In this document: one piece after another, positions 53,765-62,271 of the stretch | How positions within the stretch are numbered: position 1 is the stretch's first letter | How the letters are laid out: each line of letters starts with the position of its first letter | NCBI RefSeq assembly: GCF_007860015.1 | Contig: NZ_SJPS01000001.1 | Coordinates: 1-64,000 of the forward strand | Length of the DNA stretch: 64,000 bases | From: Bythopirellula polymerisocia | GTDB taxonomy: Bacteria; Planctomycetota; Planctomycetia; Pirellulales; Lacipirellulaceae | Direction: 5' to 3' | Made by a program: the position numbers and the translations under genes | The notes under the pieces: generated by a model | What the model saw: only the letters and a program-made list of their open reading frames with translations | The model's database searches: none | Told to the model about the DNA's origin: nothing

Positions 53765-55663
53765 TTACTCCGTTCGCAATCGACTAAAGAGCTTAAATAA
53801 GATGAACGTACTCAACAGGGCACCTCCCCCGAGTACCCAGGCCTGAACCAGATTGCCATACACGATGCCACCGATCGTAAAGAGCGAACAGTAAATGGCC
53901 ACGCACCCGAGAAACACACACAAAAGCTGCACGGGCATTTCCCACGCCTGACCGTGAATCTTCTCGTCGATCATGTCCCCGTCAGAGCGTGCTTCGGCGA
54001 CGACCTTTGCCCAGCCTGGACCACCCGGATGACATCGACGAAAGAAGCTTCGCAGGGTCGCATTGCTCTCTGGCTTGGTTACGAAGGTGCCCACGAGCCA
54101 GGCAACGGTCGTAGCCGCCACGCTGATCAAGAGTTTCCCTGTGAATCCATCGATAGGGCCCCAAGTCGTTGCACTATCATCGACAATCAATACGAGCGCG
54201 AAGGCGAAGAGAGCGGAGACGACCATCGCAAATATCTCTGACCAGGCGTTGATTCGCCACCAGAACCAGCGCAAAAGATAAATGGCCCCCGATCCAGCCC
54301 CGGAAAGTAGCAAGATGTTGAATGCCTCGGTCGCGCTGGTAAGTACCAGCGAGAGAGATCCCGCCAAAACCATCAACAGGACCGTGCTGATGCGTCCCTT
54401 CTGGACCAGGTCTTTTTCAGTAGCACTCGGTTTGACAAATCGTTTGTAAAAATCGTTCACAACATAGGAAGAACCCCAGTTCAAGTGTGTTCCGATGGTA
54501 GACATATAAGCCGCAATGATCGAAGCAATCACGATCCCGAGAAATCCTGGCTTCAGCTTAGAGATCATTGCCGGATAGGCGATGTCCTGGGCGATGACCG
54601 ATTCATTGACATGCGGGAAAGCTGACTGGATGTCTGTCAACTCTGGAAAGCAAACCAGCGAGGCAAGTGCAACGATGATCCACGGCCAGGGGCGCAAAGC
54701 ATAGTGGGCAAAATTGAAGAGCAGTGTTGCACCGATGGCATTCTTCTCATCCTTGGCGGCCAACATCCGCTGGGCGATGTAGCCTCCACCTCCAGGTTCG
54801 GCGCCCGGATACCACACTGACCACCACTGCACGGCAACCGGAATGAAAAGCAACGGCACCCATTGTGCCGAATCAGAGAAGTCAGGAAATATCTTAATTT
54901 TGCCAGACACGTTGGCTTCATGCAGCAGGTCGGCCATGGAATAGTTCCTAGCGAACTCTGTCGCCTGATCAGTCGCAATCGTGCCAGCTTCGACCGCCCT
55001 TTCGGCAGCCGTTTTAGCTGCCTCGCCCAAGGCAACCACGGCAGCATAGACCGCGCCAAACATAGCGATGCCATATTGGAAGAAGTCGGCCCAGATGCAC
55101 CCCTTGAGACCGCCGAGTGTGGCATAAATCACCACGCCGAGTGATCCATAGAGCACGCATTCCCATTTTTCCAGGCCGAACATGAGCGAGCCATACTTGA
55201 TGATCGCCAGGGTGACCGAAGCCATGATCAGGACATTGAAAAAGATGCCCAGGTAGATAGAGCGAAACCCACGCAGAAAAGAAGCGGGCTTTCCGCCGTA
55301 GCGTAGTTCATAGAACTCGAGGTCGGTCATCACGTTGCTGCGCCGCCAGAGCTTGGCGTAGATAAATACGGTGACCATGCCCGTGATAAGAAACGCCCAC
55401 CAGGCCCAATTCTTGGAGACACCGCTTTCCCGCACCATGCCTGTCACCAGATTGGGCGTATCGGCAGAGAATGTGCACGCCACCATCGAGATTCCCAAGA
55501 GCCACCAGGGCATCCCACGTCCTCCCAGGAAGAACTCCGCAGAACTCTCCCCCGCAGATCGAGACGCCCAAATGCCGATCCCGACCACCACTACAAAAAA
55601 TATGGCGATGATCGCGTAGTCGATCGCGTGAAGCTGGATTGAGTAACTTGCAGCTAGAATCAT
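53765..55663 (-). CDS. Sodium:solute symporter (SSS family)
   Basis: This is a ~632-residue membrane protein with about 14 helices. The family opening SAEFFLGGRGMPWWLLGISMVACTFS, the middle YATLGGLKGCIWADFFQYG, and IAAYMSTIGTHLNWGSSYVVNDFYKRF are present. A hydrophilic insertion of ~60 residues (TAAERAVEAGTIATDQATEFA...) lies between central helices. ATG 55663 is preferred; a TTG at 55681 is in frame. It differs clearly from the transporter at 38326 (opening and insertion), so it is not a recent duplicate. It is paired with the GH18 gene in one unit. It probably imports an oligosaccharide or amino sugar. Confidence 0.87.
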   Translation of the reverse strand: MILAASYSIQLHAIDYAIIAIFFVVVVGIGIWASRSAGESSAEFFLGGRGMPWWLLGISMVACTFSADTPNLVTGMVRESGVSKNWAWWAFLITGMVTVFIYAKLWRRSNVMTDLEFYELRYGGKPASFLRGFRSIYLGIFFNVLIMASVTLAIIKYGSLMFGLEKWECVLYGSLGVVIYATLGGLKGCIWADFFQYGIAMFGAVYAAVVALGEAAKTAAERAVEAGTIATDQATEFARNYSMADLLHEANVSGKIKIFPDFSDSAQWVPLLFIPVAVQWWSVWYPGAEPGGGGYIAQRMLAAKDEKNAIGATLLFNFAHYALRPWPWIIVALASLVCFPELTDIQSAFPHVNESVIAQDIAYPAMISKLKPGFLGIVIASIIAAYMSTIGTHLNWGSSYVVNDFYKRFVKPSATEKDLVQKGRISTVLLMVLAGSLSLVLTSATEAFNILLLSGAGSGAIYLLRWFWWRINAWSEIFAMVVSALFAFALVLIVDDSATTWGPIDGFTGKLLISVAATTVAWLVGTFVTKPESNATLRSFFRRCHPGGPGWAKVVAEARSDGDMIDEKIHGQAWEMPVQLLCVFLGCVAIYCSLFTIGGIVYGNLVQAWVLGGGALLSTFILFKLFSRLRTE

Positions 55664-55915
55664 GATTTGTGGTATATGCAAAAGGACTAAGTCTTCTGTG
55701 CGGTTTAGTTTACCAGTTCACGCAGATCACAATAGTTGAAATTGCAAGACGATCAAAGAGGTAAAAAGAAGTTCACCATGTTCGGAGCCTGTCCGAATAC
55801 AAAGTTGTTACCGAAGTTTTCTATTGTCTACCAGCCAAGGATTGCTGCCGATTGCAATCGTTCGTTACAATGAAGCAATGGTTACTCATGAACCAGCCCG
55901 CCAGGAAGCAACCCG
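55664..55915. other. Divergent intergenic region between the SSS and ECF42 genes
   Basis: It holds both promoters. ATTTCAACTATTGTGA (minus strand, near 55728-55744) shares TTCAACTA with the LacI palindrome, but the second half does not match well. The ribosome binding site AGGAAG (~55900) belongs to the sigma factor gene. Confidence 0.35.
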
Positions 55916-57175
55916 ATGACCGACACCTCGGCCGAGTCTGTTCCAGACTTAGTGGACTCGATCTACCGCACCGAGTCGCGGCGGGTGTTTGCTACGCTTG
56001 TCCGGTTACTCGGTGATTTTGATCTGGCTGAGGAATCGCTTTCCGATGCCTTTGCTGCGGCGCTTCAGCAGTGGCCCCGTGAAGGGGTGCCGGACAATCC
56101 TCGTGCTTGGCTTGTTTCGGCGGGGCGTTTTAAGGCCATCGACGCCATGCGCCGTCGAGCTCGTTTTGATGCCTCGCTGGAAACGCTCGCGCAGCGTATC
56201 GACACGTCAGAGAACGAACTAACCAACGAAGAGCAGGTGGCTGATGATCGCCTGCGACTGATATTTACTTGCTGTCACCCAGCAATCGATCCAAAGATTC
56301 AGGTGCCACTGACGTTGCGAGAGGTGTGCGGATTGACAACGGAAGAGATCGCGAGCGCATTCTTGACCTCACCGCCGACGATGGCCCAGCGAATCGTTCG
56401 TGGGAAGGCCAAGATTCGTGACGCGAAGATTCCTTTTGCCATTCCGTCTCTGGCTGATTTACCTGAACGGATTGAGGCGGTGCTTTCAGTAATTTATCTG
56501 GTGTTTAACGAGGGCTATTCTGCGTCAGCAGGTGCAGAAGTGACGCGTACAGATCTTTCGGATGAGGCGATTCGCTTAGCACGGCTGCTGTTGCAATTGC
56601 TTCCCGATCCAGAGGTCATGGGCTTACTGGCATTGATGTTGCTGCACAGTTCACGTCGCACGGCCCGACTCTCGCCTGAAGGGGATATCATACTACTGGA
56701 AGATCAAGACCGGGAGCTATGGGACCGTGATTTGATTGCTGAAGGGAAATCACTCGTACAGAGTTCGCTATCTTCGGGCCACTTTGGTGAATATACGATC
56801 CAAGCTGCGATCTCGGCGGTGCACGCGGACGCTGCCAACGCTGCTGAGACCGATTGGCAGCAAATTGTAGCTCACTATGATCTCTTGCTTCGCGCGGCTC
56901 CTTCTCCGGTCGTTGAGCTTAATCGAGCAGTTGCCATCGCCATGTGTGATGGCCCCGAGGCTGGTCTCGCTCTCATCGAGGCGATTCTCCAACGTGGTGA
57001 TCTGACTGAATACTACCTTGCTTACTCGGCGCAAGGTGAGCTTCTGAGGCGTATGGGTCGCTTAGCGGAAGCGCAGTCTTCATTTAATCACTCATTAACC
57101 TTGGCTAAGCAAGAGCCCGAGCGGCGTTTTCTGAGTAAGAAAATCGCGATGCTTAAAGAGACCGCCGATCAATAA
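55916..57175 (+). CDS. ECF42-type RNA polymerase sigma factor with C-terminal extension
   Basis: This protein has 419 residues, much longer than a plain ECF sigma (~180). Region sigma2 is at ~15-80 (LLGDFDLAEESLSDAFAAALQQW; PRAWLVSAGRFKAIDAMRRR), and sigma4 at ~110-165 (LTLREVCGLTTEEIASAFLTS). The C-terminal ~230 residues form a helical TPR-like extension (EAVLSVIYLVFNEGYSAS; LNRAVAIAM). This is the defining ECF42 architecture, which controls its own neighbours without a classical anti-sigma factor. It directly precedes YciI/DGPF-domain genes, the known genomic partners. AGGAAG eight bases ahead of ATG 55916 is a fair ribosome binding site. Confidence 0.92.
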   Translation: MTDTSAESVPDLVDSIYRTESRRVFATLVRLLGDFDLAEESLSDAFAAALQQWPREGVPDNPRAWLVSAGRFKAIDAMRRRARFDASLETLAQRIDTSENELTNEEQVADDRLRLIFTCCHPAIDPKIQVPLTLREVCGLTTEEIASAFLTSPPTMAQRIVRGKAKIRDAKIPFAIPSLADLPERIEAVLSVIYLVFNEGYSASAGAEVTRTDLSDEAIRLARLLLQLLPDPEVMGLLALMLLHSSRRTARLSPEGDIILLEDQDRELWDRDLIAEGKSLVQSSLSSGHFGEYTIQAAISAVHADAANAAETDWQQIVAHYDLLLRAAPSPVVELNRAVAIAMCDGPEAGLALIEAILQRGDLTEYYLAYSAQGELLRRMGRLAEAQSSFNHSLTLAKQEPERRFLSKKIAMLKETADQ

Positions 57176-57287
57176 CCCCAAAAAATGAAAATATTTCGCC
57201 AGTACTGTCGATTTGCCCATTTACCATTCGACTACTTGGAAACAGGCCATTTTTTGCCGGTTTAGAACAATCTATTGTTGAGGTGGC

Positions 57288-57680
57288 ATGATGAAATTCG
57301 TGTGCATGGGATTTATCGAGGAATCAAAGTGGGAGTCGGTGCCGGAGGAAGAAGGCCAGCGGCTGATGAATGAGTGTTTTGACTACGACGACGAACTGCG
57401 TCGAGGTGGTCACTTTCTTGGCGGGGAAGCCCTTAAATCGGCTAGAGAAGCGGTAACATTGCGGTTCACCAATGGAAATGTCGCTGTGACGGACGGACCG
57501 TACGCTGAAACGAAGGAAATGCTGGGAGGCATTCTCTTGCTCGAAGCACGCGATCTGAACCACGCAATCAGCTTGATGTCCAAGCACCCGGGCGTGAAAA
57601 TGGGACCCTTTGAGATTCGTCCAGCTGATGAGCAGGTTAATGCGCTTGTGGCCGAACGCGATGCCGCGTTCAAAGGTTAA
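57288..57680 (+). CDS. YciI-like (DGPF) protein 1
   Basis: This protein has 130 residues. The N-terminus [11 protein letters not shown] and the motif [15 protein letters not shown] are those of YciI/DGPF proteins, dimeric ferredoxin-like folds whose biochemical role is not settled. The DGPF signature is read as DGPY here. ATG 57288 or 57291 could be the start; GAGGTGG lies just before. It is the first gene after the ECF42 sigma gene (112-base gap). The family is the characteristic ECF42-linked partner. Confidence 0.87.
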   Translation: MMKFVCMGFIEESKWESVPEEEGQRLMNECFDYDDELRRGGHFLGGEALKSAREAVTLRFTNGNVAVTDGPYAETKEMLGGILLLEARDLNHAISLMSKHPGVKMGPFEIRPADEQVNALVAERDAAFKG

Positions 57681-57772
57681 GTTGTAGCCACGGACGCCAG
57701 ACGGTGGACGCGCATTCTCGCCGCGCTCTAGCGAGCGCAACTACAAAGTTGAGAGAGGAGGAGATTTTTTTC

Positions 57773-58231
57773 ATGTCTAACGCAAATGATTCTGTTCGAT
57801 TGCACCGTGTGCTTCGCGCCCCTGCGGAGCGCATCTACAAAGCATTTGTCGACCCCGACGCGTTATGCCGATGGCTGCCGCCGTACGGCTTTGTTGGCAA
57901 GATCGATCGGATCGACCCACGAGTGGGCGGGAGCTATCACATGTCCTTCAGTAACTTTGGGACGGGAAACAGCCATGCCTTCGAGAGCACTTTCCTGGAG
58001 CTGATTCCCGGCGAGCGAATCCGCCTGGCCGACAAATTCGATGATCTCAGCCTGGCAGGTGACATGACCAAGACCATCACGTTGCGATCGGTGAGTTGTG
58101 GCACCGAAATCGATATCTTGCACGAAGGCCTTCCTGCGGCCATACCGGCTGAGATGTGTTACCTCGGCTGGCAGGATTCGTTATTTCAGCTTGCCCAGCT
58201 GGTTGAACCGGAAATTCCGGATGGTGTGTGA
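57773..58231 (+). CDS. SRPBCC (AHSA1-like) family protein
   Basis: This protein has 152 residues. The helix-grip START-like fold is recognisable from LHRVLRAPAERIYKAFVDPDALCRWLPP, GGSYHMSFSNFGTG, and the closing GWQDSLFQLAQLVE. ATG 57773 is preceded by an AGGAGGAG-type ribosome binding site; upstream in-frame Met would overlap non-family sequence. Members bind hydrophobic ligands or activate Hsp90-like ATPases; in ECF42 clusters they are common. It lies between two YciI-type genes on the same strand. No signal peptide is present. Confidence 0.85.
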   Translation: MSNANDSVRLHRVLRAPAERIYKAFVDPDALCRWLPPYGFVGKIDRIDPRVGGSYHMSFSNFGTGNSHAFESTFLELIPGERIRLADKFDDLSLAGDMTKTITLRSVSCGTEIDILHEGLPAAIPAEMCYLGWQDSLFQLAQLVEPEIPDGV

Positions 58232-58297
58232 ACAATTAAATCAATGAATTTGGAACTGTATGAAACCAAAACAAGTTGATCCTTAAGGAAAATCAAG

Positions 58298-58717
58298 ATG
58301 GAAAAAATGATCTTCGTGAATCTACCGGTTGCTGATCTCAAGGCGTCAACGGCGTTTTATGAGGCCCTTGGATTTGAGAACAACCCTCAGTTTACCGACG
58401 AAACGGCGGCTTGCATGGTGTGGAGCGAGGCGATCTACGTGATGTTGCTGACGCACGACAAATGGCGAACTTTCACTACTCGCCCGATACCACCAGCAAC
58501 GTCCTCCGAGGTGGCGCTGTGCGTATCGTGTGATAATCGTGAAACGGTCGATACGATGAATGAGATCGCGGCCAAGAATGGTGGGACTAAGGACATCAAC
58601 TCGAAGCAAGATCATGGTTTCATGTATAGCCGCAGCTTTGCTGACCCAGACGGCCACGTATGGGAGCCGATGTGGATGGACCCAATGGCGATTCCACCAT
58701 GTGAAGATGCAAAGTGA
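58298..58717 (+). CDS. VOC-superfamily (glyoxalase/bleomycin-resistance-like) protein 1
   Basis: This protein has 139 residues. The opening MIFVNLPVADLKASTAFYEALGF is typical of VOC proteins. Other fold features are LCVSCDNRETVDTMNEIAAKNGG and SRSFADPDGHVWEPMWMD, in which the terminal Glu is the usual metal ligand. VOC members include isomerases, dioxygenases and resistance proteins; the substrate is unknown. AAGGAAAA precedes ATG 58298. It is part of the ECF42 run. Confidence 0.87.
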   Translation: MEKMIFVNLPVADLKASTAFYEALGFENNPQFTDETAACMVWSEAIYVMLLTHDKWRTFTTRPIPPATSSEVALCVSCDNRETVDTMNEIAAKNGGTKDINSKQDHGFMYSRSFADPDGHVWEPMWMDPMAIPPCEDAK

Positions 58718-58842
58718 GGGCCTTTCGAACTACATGTACCTTTCCCGACACCCCGGCCCGCCGTTTTCATAATTGTTGGGGCCGGGAAACGATTTGAAAT
58801 TGCCAGTAGTCAAACCACTCCATCCCAAGAAAGGGGAAACGA

Positions 58843-59277
58843 ATGCGATTCATGGTCATTATAAAAGCAAGCAAAGATTCCGAAGCGGGTGTGATGCCCA
58901 GCGAAAAACTGCTTACTGAAATGGGTAAGTTTAATGAAGAGTTGGTAGACGCCGGCATCATGCTGGCAGGCGAAGGGCTGCAAGCCAGTTCCAAAGGTGC
59001 CCGTGTGAAATTCTCCGGCGAGAAGCGGACGGTAGTCGATGGACCGTTCACTGAGACCGAGGAACTGATCGCCGGCTATTGGATTTGGAAATGTGATTCG
59101 CTGGCCGAGGCGATCAAGTGGGTGAAAAAATGTCCCAACCCGCATCCTGACCAAGAGAGCGAAATCGAGATTCGCCAAGTTTATGAAGCAGAAGATTTTG
59201 GTGCCGAGTTCACGCCAGAACTTCGCGAGCAGGAAGAACGATTGCGCGCTGAAGCGGAGAAGCTCAGTAAAACTTGA
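58843..59277 (+). CDS. YciI-like (DGPF) protein 2
   Basis: This protein has 144 residues. It starts MRFMVIIKASKDSEAGVMPSEKL and contains VVDGPFTETEELIAGYW, the PhnB/YciI DGPF form; LAEAIKWVKKCPNPHP follows. The C-terminus has a charged helix (ELREQEERLRAEAEKL). It differs from the other three copies by that tail and by VVDGPFTETEE. AAGGGGAA lies directly before ATG 58843. It is the second of four DGPF proteins after the sigma gene. Confidence 0.87.
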   Translation: MRFMVIIKASKDSEAGVMPSEKLLTEMGKFNEELVDAGIMLAGEGLQASSKGARVKFSGEKRTVVDGPFTETEELIAGYWIWKCDSLAEAIKWVKKCPNPHPDQESEIEIRQVYEAEDFGAEFTPELREQEERLRAEAEKLSKT

Positions 59278-59595
59278 TCTCGCACATAAATAACCGTAGC
59301 CGGAGGCACACTTGCCTCCAGGTCGCCCAGGCCAGAGTGTTGTTCCGGCTATGTGGCAAAAAACCTACAGCGGCAAATATCATTTAAAACTACGGTGAAC
59401 GTTCATTGCCAACTCATTCGTACACGTCGAACTTAATTGTACTCACTCAGCACGACTTGGCGTATCTTGTTCAATTCAGATCCCGATAAAAAAAAACATG
59501 AACCAATACCTTTCTTCGGCACAGAAACAAAACTACGATCGCCTGAAACTCATCTAGCGCAATTGTCAAGCACATAGCCCTTTGGAGAGATACTT
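59278..59595. other. Intergenic region with a small hairpin
   Basis: This gap of 318 bases has GGAGGC (59302-59307) pairing with GCCTCC (59314-59319), a possible weak terminator after the preceding gene. No gene is visible in the rest. It separates DGPF genes 2 and 3 and may hold a promoter. Confidence 0.4.
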
Positions 59596-59952
59596 ATGCA
59601 ATACATGCTCTTGATTTACTCAGATGAACAAGACTGGACAGAAGAAGAGCGGGAGCACTGCTTTGCGGAGTCTACGGAACTCTCTCACGAGCTGAATGAG
59701 CGAGGCCAGTTTGTCTCCGCTTCGCGCCTCCAGTCAGTGACGACAGCAACTAGCGTTCGTGTTCGTGACGGCCAACGGATGGTGACCGATGGCCCGTTTG
59801 CCGAGACGCGTGAACAACTCGGTGGGTATTTTATTGTAGAAGCTAAGGATCTCAACGAGGCGATCGCCATTGCCGGTCGCATTCCATCCGCTCGCAAAGG
59901 AACCGTCGAAGTTCGGCCTGTTGTAGAGCTGGCGGGATTGCCATCACGATGA
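59596..59952 (+). CDS. YciI-like (DGPF) protein 3
   Basis: This protein has 118 residues. It starts MQYMLLIYSDEQDWTEEEREH and carries VTDGPFAETREQLGGYF, the canonical DGPF motif, and ARKGTVEVRPVVELAGLP at the end. It is closely similar to protein 4 just downstream in the blocks MQYMLLIY / MKYMLLCY, TATSVRVRDG and GTVEVRPV, so the two are tandem duplicates. GGAGAG lies ten bases before ATG 59596. It is cytoplasmic, with unknown reaction. Confidence 0.9.
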   Translation: MQYMLLIYSDEQDWTEEEREHCFAESTELSHELNERGQFVSASRLQSVTTATSVRVRDGQRMVTDGPFAETREQLGGYFIVEAKDLNEAIAIAGRIPSARKGTVEVRPVVELAGLPSR

Positions 59953-59992
59953 AGACCCGATCCGTAGCATCGAAAAGAGGGGAGCAAGAATA

Positions 59993-60361
59993 TTGAAATA
60001 CATGTTGCTATGTTACGATGACGAACAAGCTTGGCAACAAGCCGGAGAAGCCGCATATAAAGAGGCGATCCAAGAAGCGATACAACTCACTCATCAACTC
60101 CATGAGAAGGGACAATACATCCTGTCTGCACCACTTCACCCCGTTGCAACGGCTACCAGTGTGAGGGTTCGTGATGGGAAAAAGGTAGTCACAGACGGCC
60201 CTTTTGCAGAAACTCGCGAAGTGCTCGGAGGTTTCCACTTGATCGACGTCAAAGATATCAGCGAAGCGATTGAAATAGCTAGCAGACATCCTGGAGCGCG
60301 GCTTGGTACCGTCGAGGTTCGCCCCGTGGAGGAGCTGGCGGGGTTGCCGGTTCTCGACTGA
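59993..60361 (+). CDS. YciI-like (DGPF) protein 4, TTG start
   Basis: This protein has 122 residues. The frame begins with TTG at 59993; the protein then reads MKYMLLCYDDEQAW, aligning with the tandem copy upstream and with the family start, and AGAGGGGAG precedes it by about ten bases. The next ATG (60002) would remove the first strand. It carries VTDGPFAETREVLGGFH and GTVEVRPVEELAGLP. A TTG start in front of a close duplicate that uses ATG suggests lowered translation. The gene lies 40 bases after DGPF protein 3. Confidence 0.87.
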   Translation: MKYMLLCYDDEQAWQQAGEAAYKEAIQEAIQLTHQLHEKGQYILSAPLHPVATATSVRVRDGKKVVTDGPFAETREVLGGFHLIDVKDISEAIEIASRHPGARLGTVEVRPVEELAGLPVLD

Positions 60362-60439
60362 TTGTCGCGTATGTTAGACTCTTGATTGCATTCGCAGCGT
60401 GGCGGATGCTCCGTTTCCTTTTTCTGTATGGAGGTTCCC

Positions 60440-61075
60440 ATGAACACGAAGAGTTTCATTCTTAGTCTTGGCATAGCAGCCTTCTGTGGGGCGCTAGCTA
60501 TCGCCGCTACTTCGACTGAGTCGGCACCTGCCGACCAGGGTGAGATGCAATTGCCAACGGGCTGGACGATGGAAGACATGCAAGCGGTCATGATGGCCAG
60601 CACCCCCGGCAAGATGCACGAGCGGCTGGCCCAGGATATTGGCACCTGGGATTGCGAGACCACTATGTGGATGGCACCCAACACCGAGCCTATGAAAAGT
60701 GGTGGCACGGCCACTTATTCCCCGCTGATGGATGGCCGTTTTATTAAGTGTGATATGGAGGGGGAGATGCCCGGCATGGGTCCTTACCACGGGATGGGTA
60801 TTTGTGGCTATGACAACGTGTCCCAGGAATTCATCTGTAATTGGATGGATAACCATGGCACGGGCATCATGAACGGCGTGGGAGAATTGTCGGACGACGG
60901 TAAAACCCTCACGTGGGAATTTACTTACAATTGTCCCATCACCAAGAAGCCCGTCGTGATGCGAGAGGTTGAGACCGTCACCGGTCCCGATACTAAAACG
61001 TTCGATATGTTTGGTGCCGACCCTAAGTCCGGTGAAGAATTCAAGATGATGCACATCGATTTCACACGGAAGTGA
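60440..61075 (+). CDS. DUF1579 family exported protein
   Basis: This protein has 211 residues. ATG 60440 follows GGAGG closely (TATGGAGGTTCCC) and opens a signal peptide (MNTKSFILSLGIAAFCGALA). The DUF1579 domain is seen in HERLAQDIGTWDCETTMW, DGRFIKCDMEGEMPGMGPYHGMGI, CGYDNVSQEFICNWMDNHGTG and TWEFTYNC. The domain is a beta-barrel of unknown role, often found next to YciI and SRPBCC genes in ECF clusters. It is Met-rich in the region after the signal (EMQL...MEDMQAVMMAS). It is probably periplasmic. Confidence 0.87.
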   Translation: MNTKSFILSLGIAAFCGALAIAATSTESAPADQGEMQLPTGWTMEDMQAVMMASTPGKMHERLAQDIGTWDCETTMWMAPNTEPMKSGGTATYSPLMDGRFIKCDMEGEMPGMGPYHGMGICGYDNVSQEFICNWMDNHGTGIMNGVGELSDDGKTLTWEFTYNCPITKKPVVMREVETVTGPDTKTFDMFGADPKSGEEFKMMHIDFTRK

Positions 61076-61101
61076 GTCGGAAAGTGTATTCGCCCGCGGA
61101 G

Positions 61102-61155
61102 TCGCATAGACGCTGAGCATATTGAATTAATAGTTTGCCCTCAGCGTCTATGCGA
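61102..61155 (+). terminator. Perfect 16-bp inverted repeat after the DUF1579 gene
   Basis: TCGCATAGACGCTGAG at 61102-61117 is complementary to 61140-61155, with a 22-base loop. T-runs follow (ATTTTT at ~61160). It lies 27 bases after the DUF1579 stop and 35 bases before the next start, so it is a good intrinsic terminator or mRNA-processing hairpin. Confidence 0.65.
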
Positions 61156-61189
61156 GGGATATTTTTGCTTGTATTTCAGTGGAGGTATC

Positions 61190-61606
61190 ATGTTTGTCCA
61201 ACCCTACCTGTTCTTCGGCGGCCGCTGCGAAGAGGCACTCGATTACTATACCAAGGCCCTTGGTGCCAAGGTCGAGATGATGATGCGATTCAACGAAAGC
61301 CCGGAACCCGCGCCACCCGGGGCCGTGCCACCGGGCTTCGAAAACAAAGTAATGCACGCTACTTTCCAAATCGGCGATTCCATTGTGATGGCTTCCGACG
61401 GCTGCGACGAAGGCTCAACTTTCAGCGGATTTTCGTTGTCGCTTTCCGCAGCTTCTGCGGCTGAGGCTGACCGAGTATTTGCGGCGTTGGCAGAAGGTGG
61501 CAAAGTAGGCATGCCTTTAGGAGAAACCTTCTGGTCGCCACGTTTTGGAATGCTGACGGACCAATTCGGAATCGGATGGATGATTACCGTCCCTATGGAA
61601 AGTTAG
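61190..61606 (+). CDS. VOC-superfamily (PhnB-like) protein 2
   Basis: This protein has 138 residues. The opening FVQPYLFFGGRCEEALDYYTKALGAKVEMMMRF is that of PhnB-type VOC proteins. MHATFQIGDSIVMASDGC and the closing FGMLTDQFGIGWMITV are typical. No metal-binding His triad is obvious, as in most PhnB-like members. ATG 61190 is chosen; GGAGG lies just upstream. It is distinct in sequence from the VOC protein at 58298. The role in the ECF42 group is unknown. Confidence 0.87.
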   Translation: MFVQPYLFFGGRCEEALDYYTKALGAKVEMMMRFNESPEPAPPGAVPPGFENKVMHATFQIGDSIVMASDGCDEGSTFSGFSLSLSAASAAEADRVFAALAEGGKVGMPLGETFWSPRFGMLTDQFGIGWMITVPMES

Positions 61607-61637
61607 TTGCAAGATAGAACATCGGAGTCATGATGCA

Positions 61638-62237
61638 ATGTTGGAAACTACAGAAATGGAACCATTGGTTCAGCAATCCACGCGAAATAGCAGGTCGATT
61701 TTTTCAAAGATCCTATTGGGATTGGTTGTAGTCTTGTTTTTGCTCGTGGGCCTGATCGCCATCCAACCCTCGGAGTTCCGCGTTGAGAGAACGGCGACCA
61801 TGAACGCTCCGGCGGCGGCAGTCTTCGCGGAAGTAAATGATTTTCATAATTGGGAGGCATGGTCCCCGTGGATTGAGCTCGACCCCGAGGCGAAGAACTC
61901 TTTCGATGGACCAGATGCAGGGGAGGGAGCGGTCTTTCGTTGGGATGGCAACGACGATGTCGGTGCCGGGAGTATGACGATCACTGAGAGCAAGCCCAAC
62001 GAGCTAGTGCGCATTCGGCTTGCATTTACCCGGCCCTTCGAAGACAGCAGTACAACTGAATTCACCCTGAAGCCGGATGGAGACGAGACAAAAGTCACTT
62101 GGAGCATGTACGGCAGGAATAACTTCATCAGCAAGGCGTTTTGCCTTATCATGGACATGGATAAAATGATTGGGGACAAGTACGAAGAAGGACTAGCTAG
62201 CTTGAAACAGATTGTGGAAGACAAAACTCGTCAGTAG
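61638..62237 (+). CDS. SRPBCC family protein with N-terminal transmembrane helix
   Basis: This protein has 199 residues. A single hydrophobic helix (~24-43, ILLGLVVVLFLLVGLIAI) precedes the SRPBCC (polyketide cyclase-like) domain: VERTATMNAPAAAVFAEVNDFHNWEAWSPW, then TITESKPNELVRIRLAF and KVTWSMYGRNNFISKAFCLIMDMDKMIGDKYEEGLASLK. The domain would sit at the membrane, most likely on the outside by the positive-inside rule (NSRSIFSK before the helix). Such proteins bind hydrophobic small molecules. It follows the PhnB-like gene by 31 bases and precedes the DoxX gene by 34 bases. Confidence 0.85.
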   Translation: MLETTEMEPLVQQSTRNSRSIFSKILLGLVVVLFLLVGLIAIQPSEFRVERTATMNAPAAAVFAEVNDFHNWEAWSPWIELDPEAKNSFDGPDAGEGAVFRWDGNDDVGAGSMTITESKPNELVRIRLAFTRPFEDSSTTEFTLKPDGDETKVTWSMYGRNNFISKAFCLIMDMDKMIGDKYEEGLASLKQIVEDKTRQ

Positions 62238-62271
62238 TATGGTTTAGACTCGAAAGTGAAGGGAACAATTC

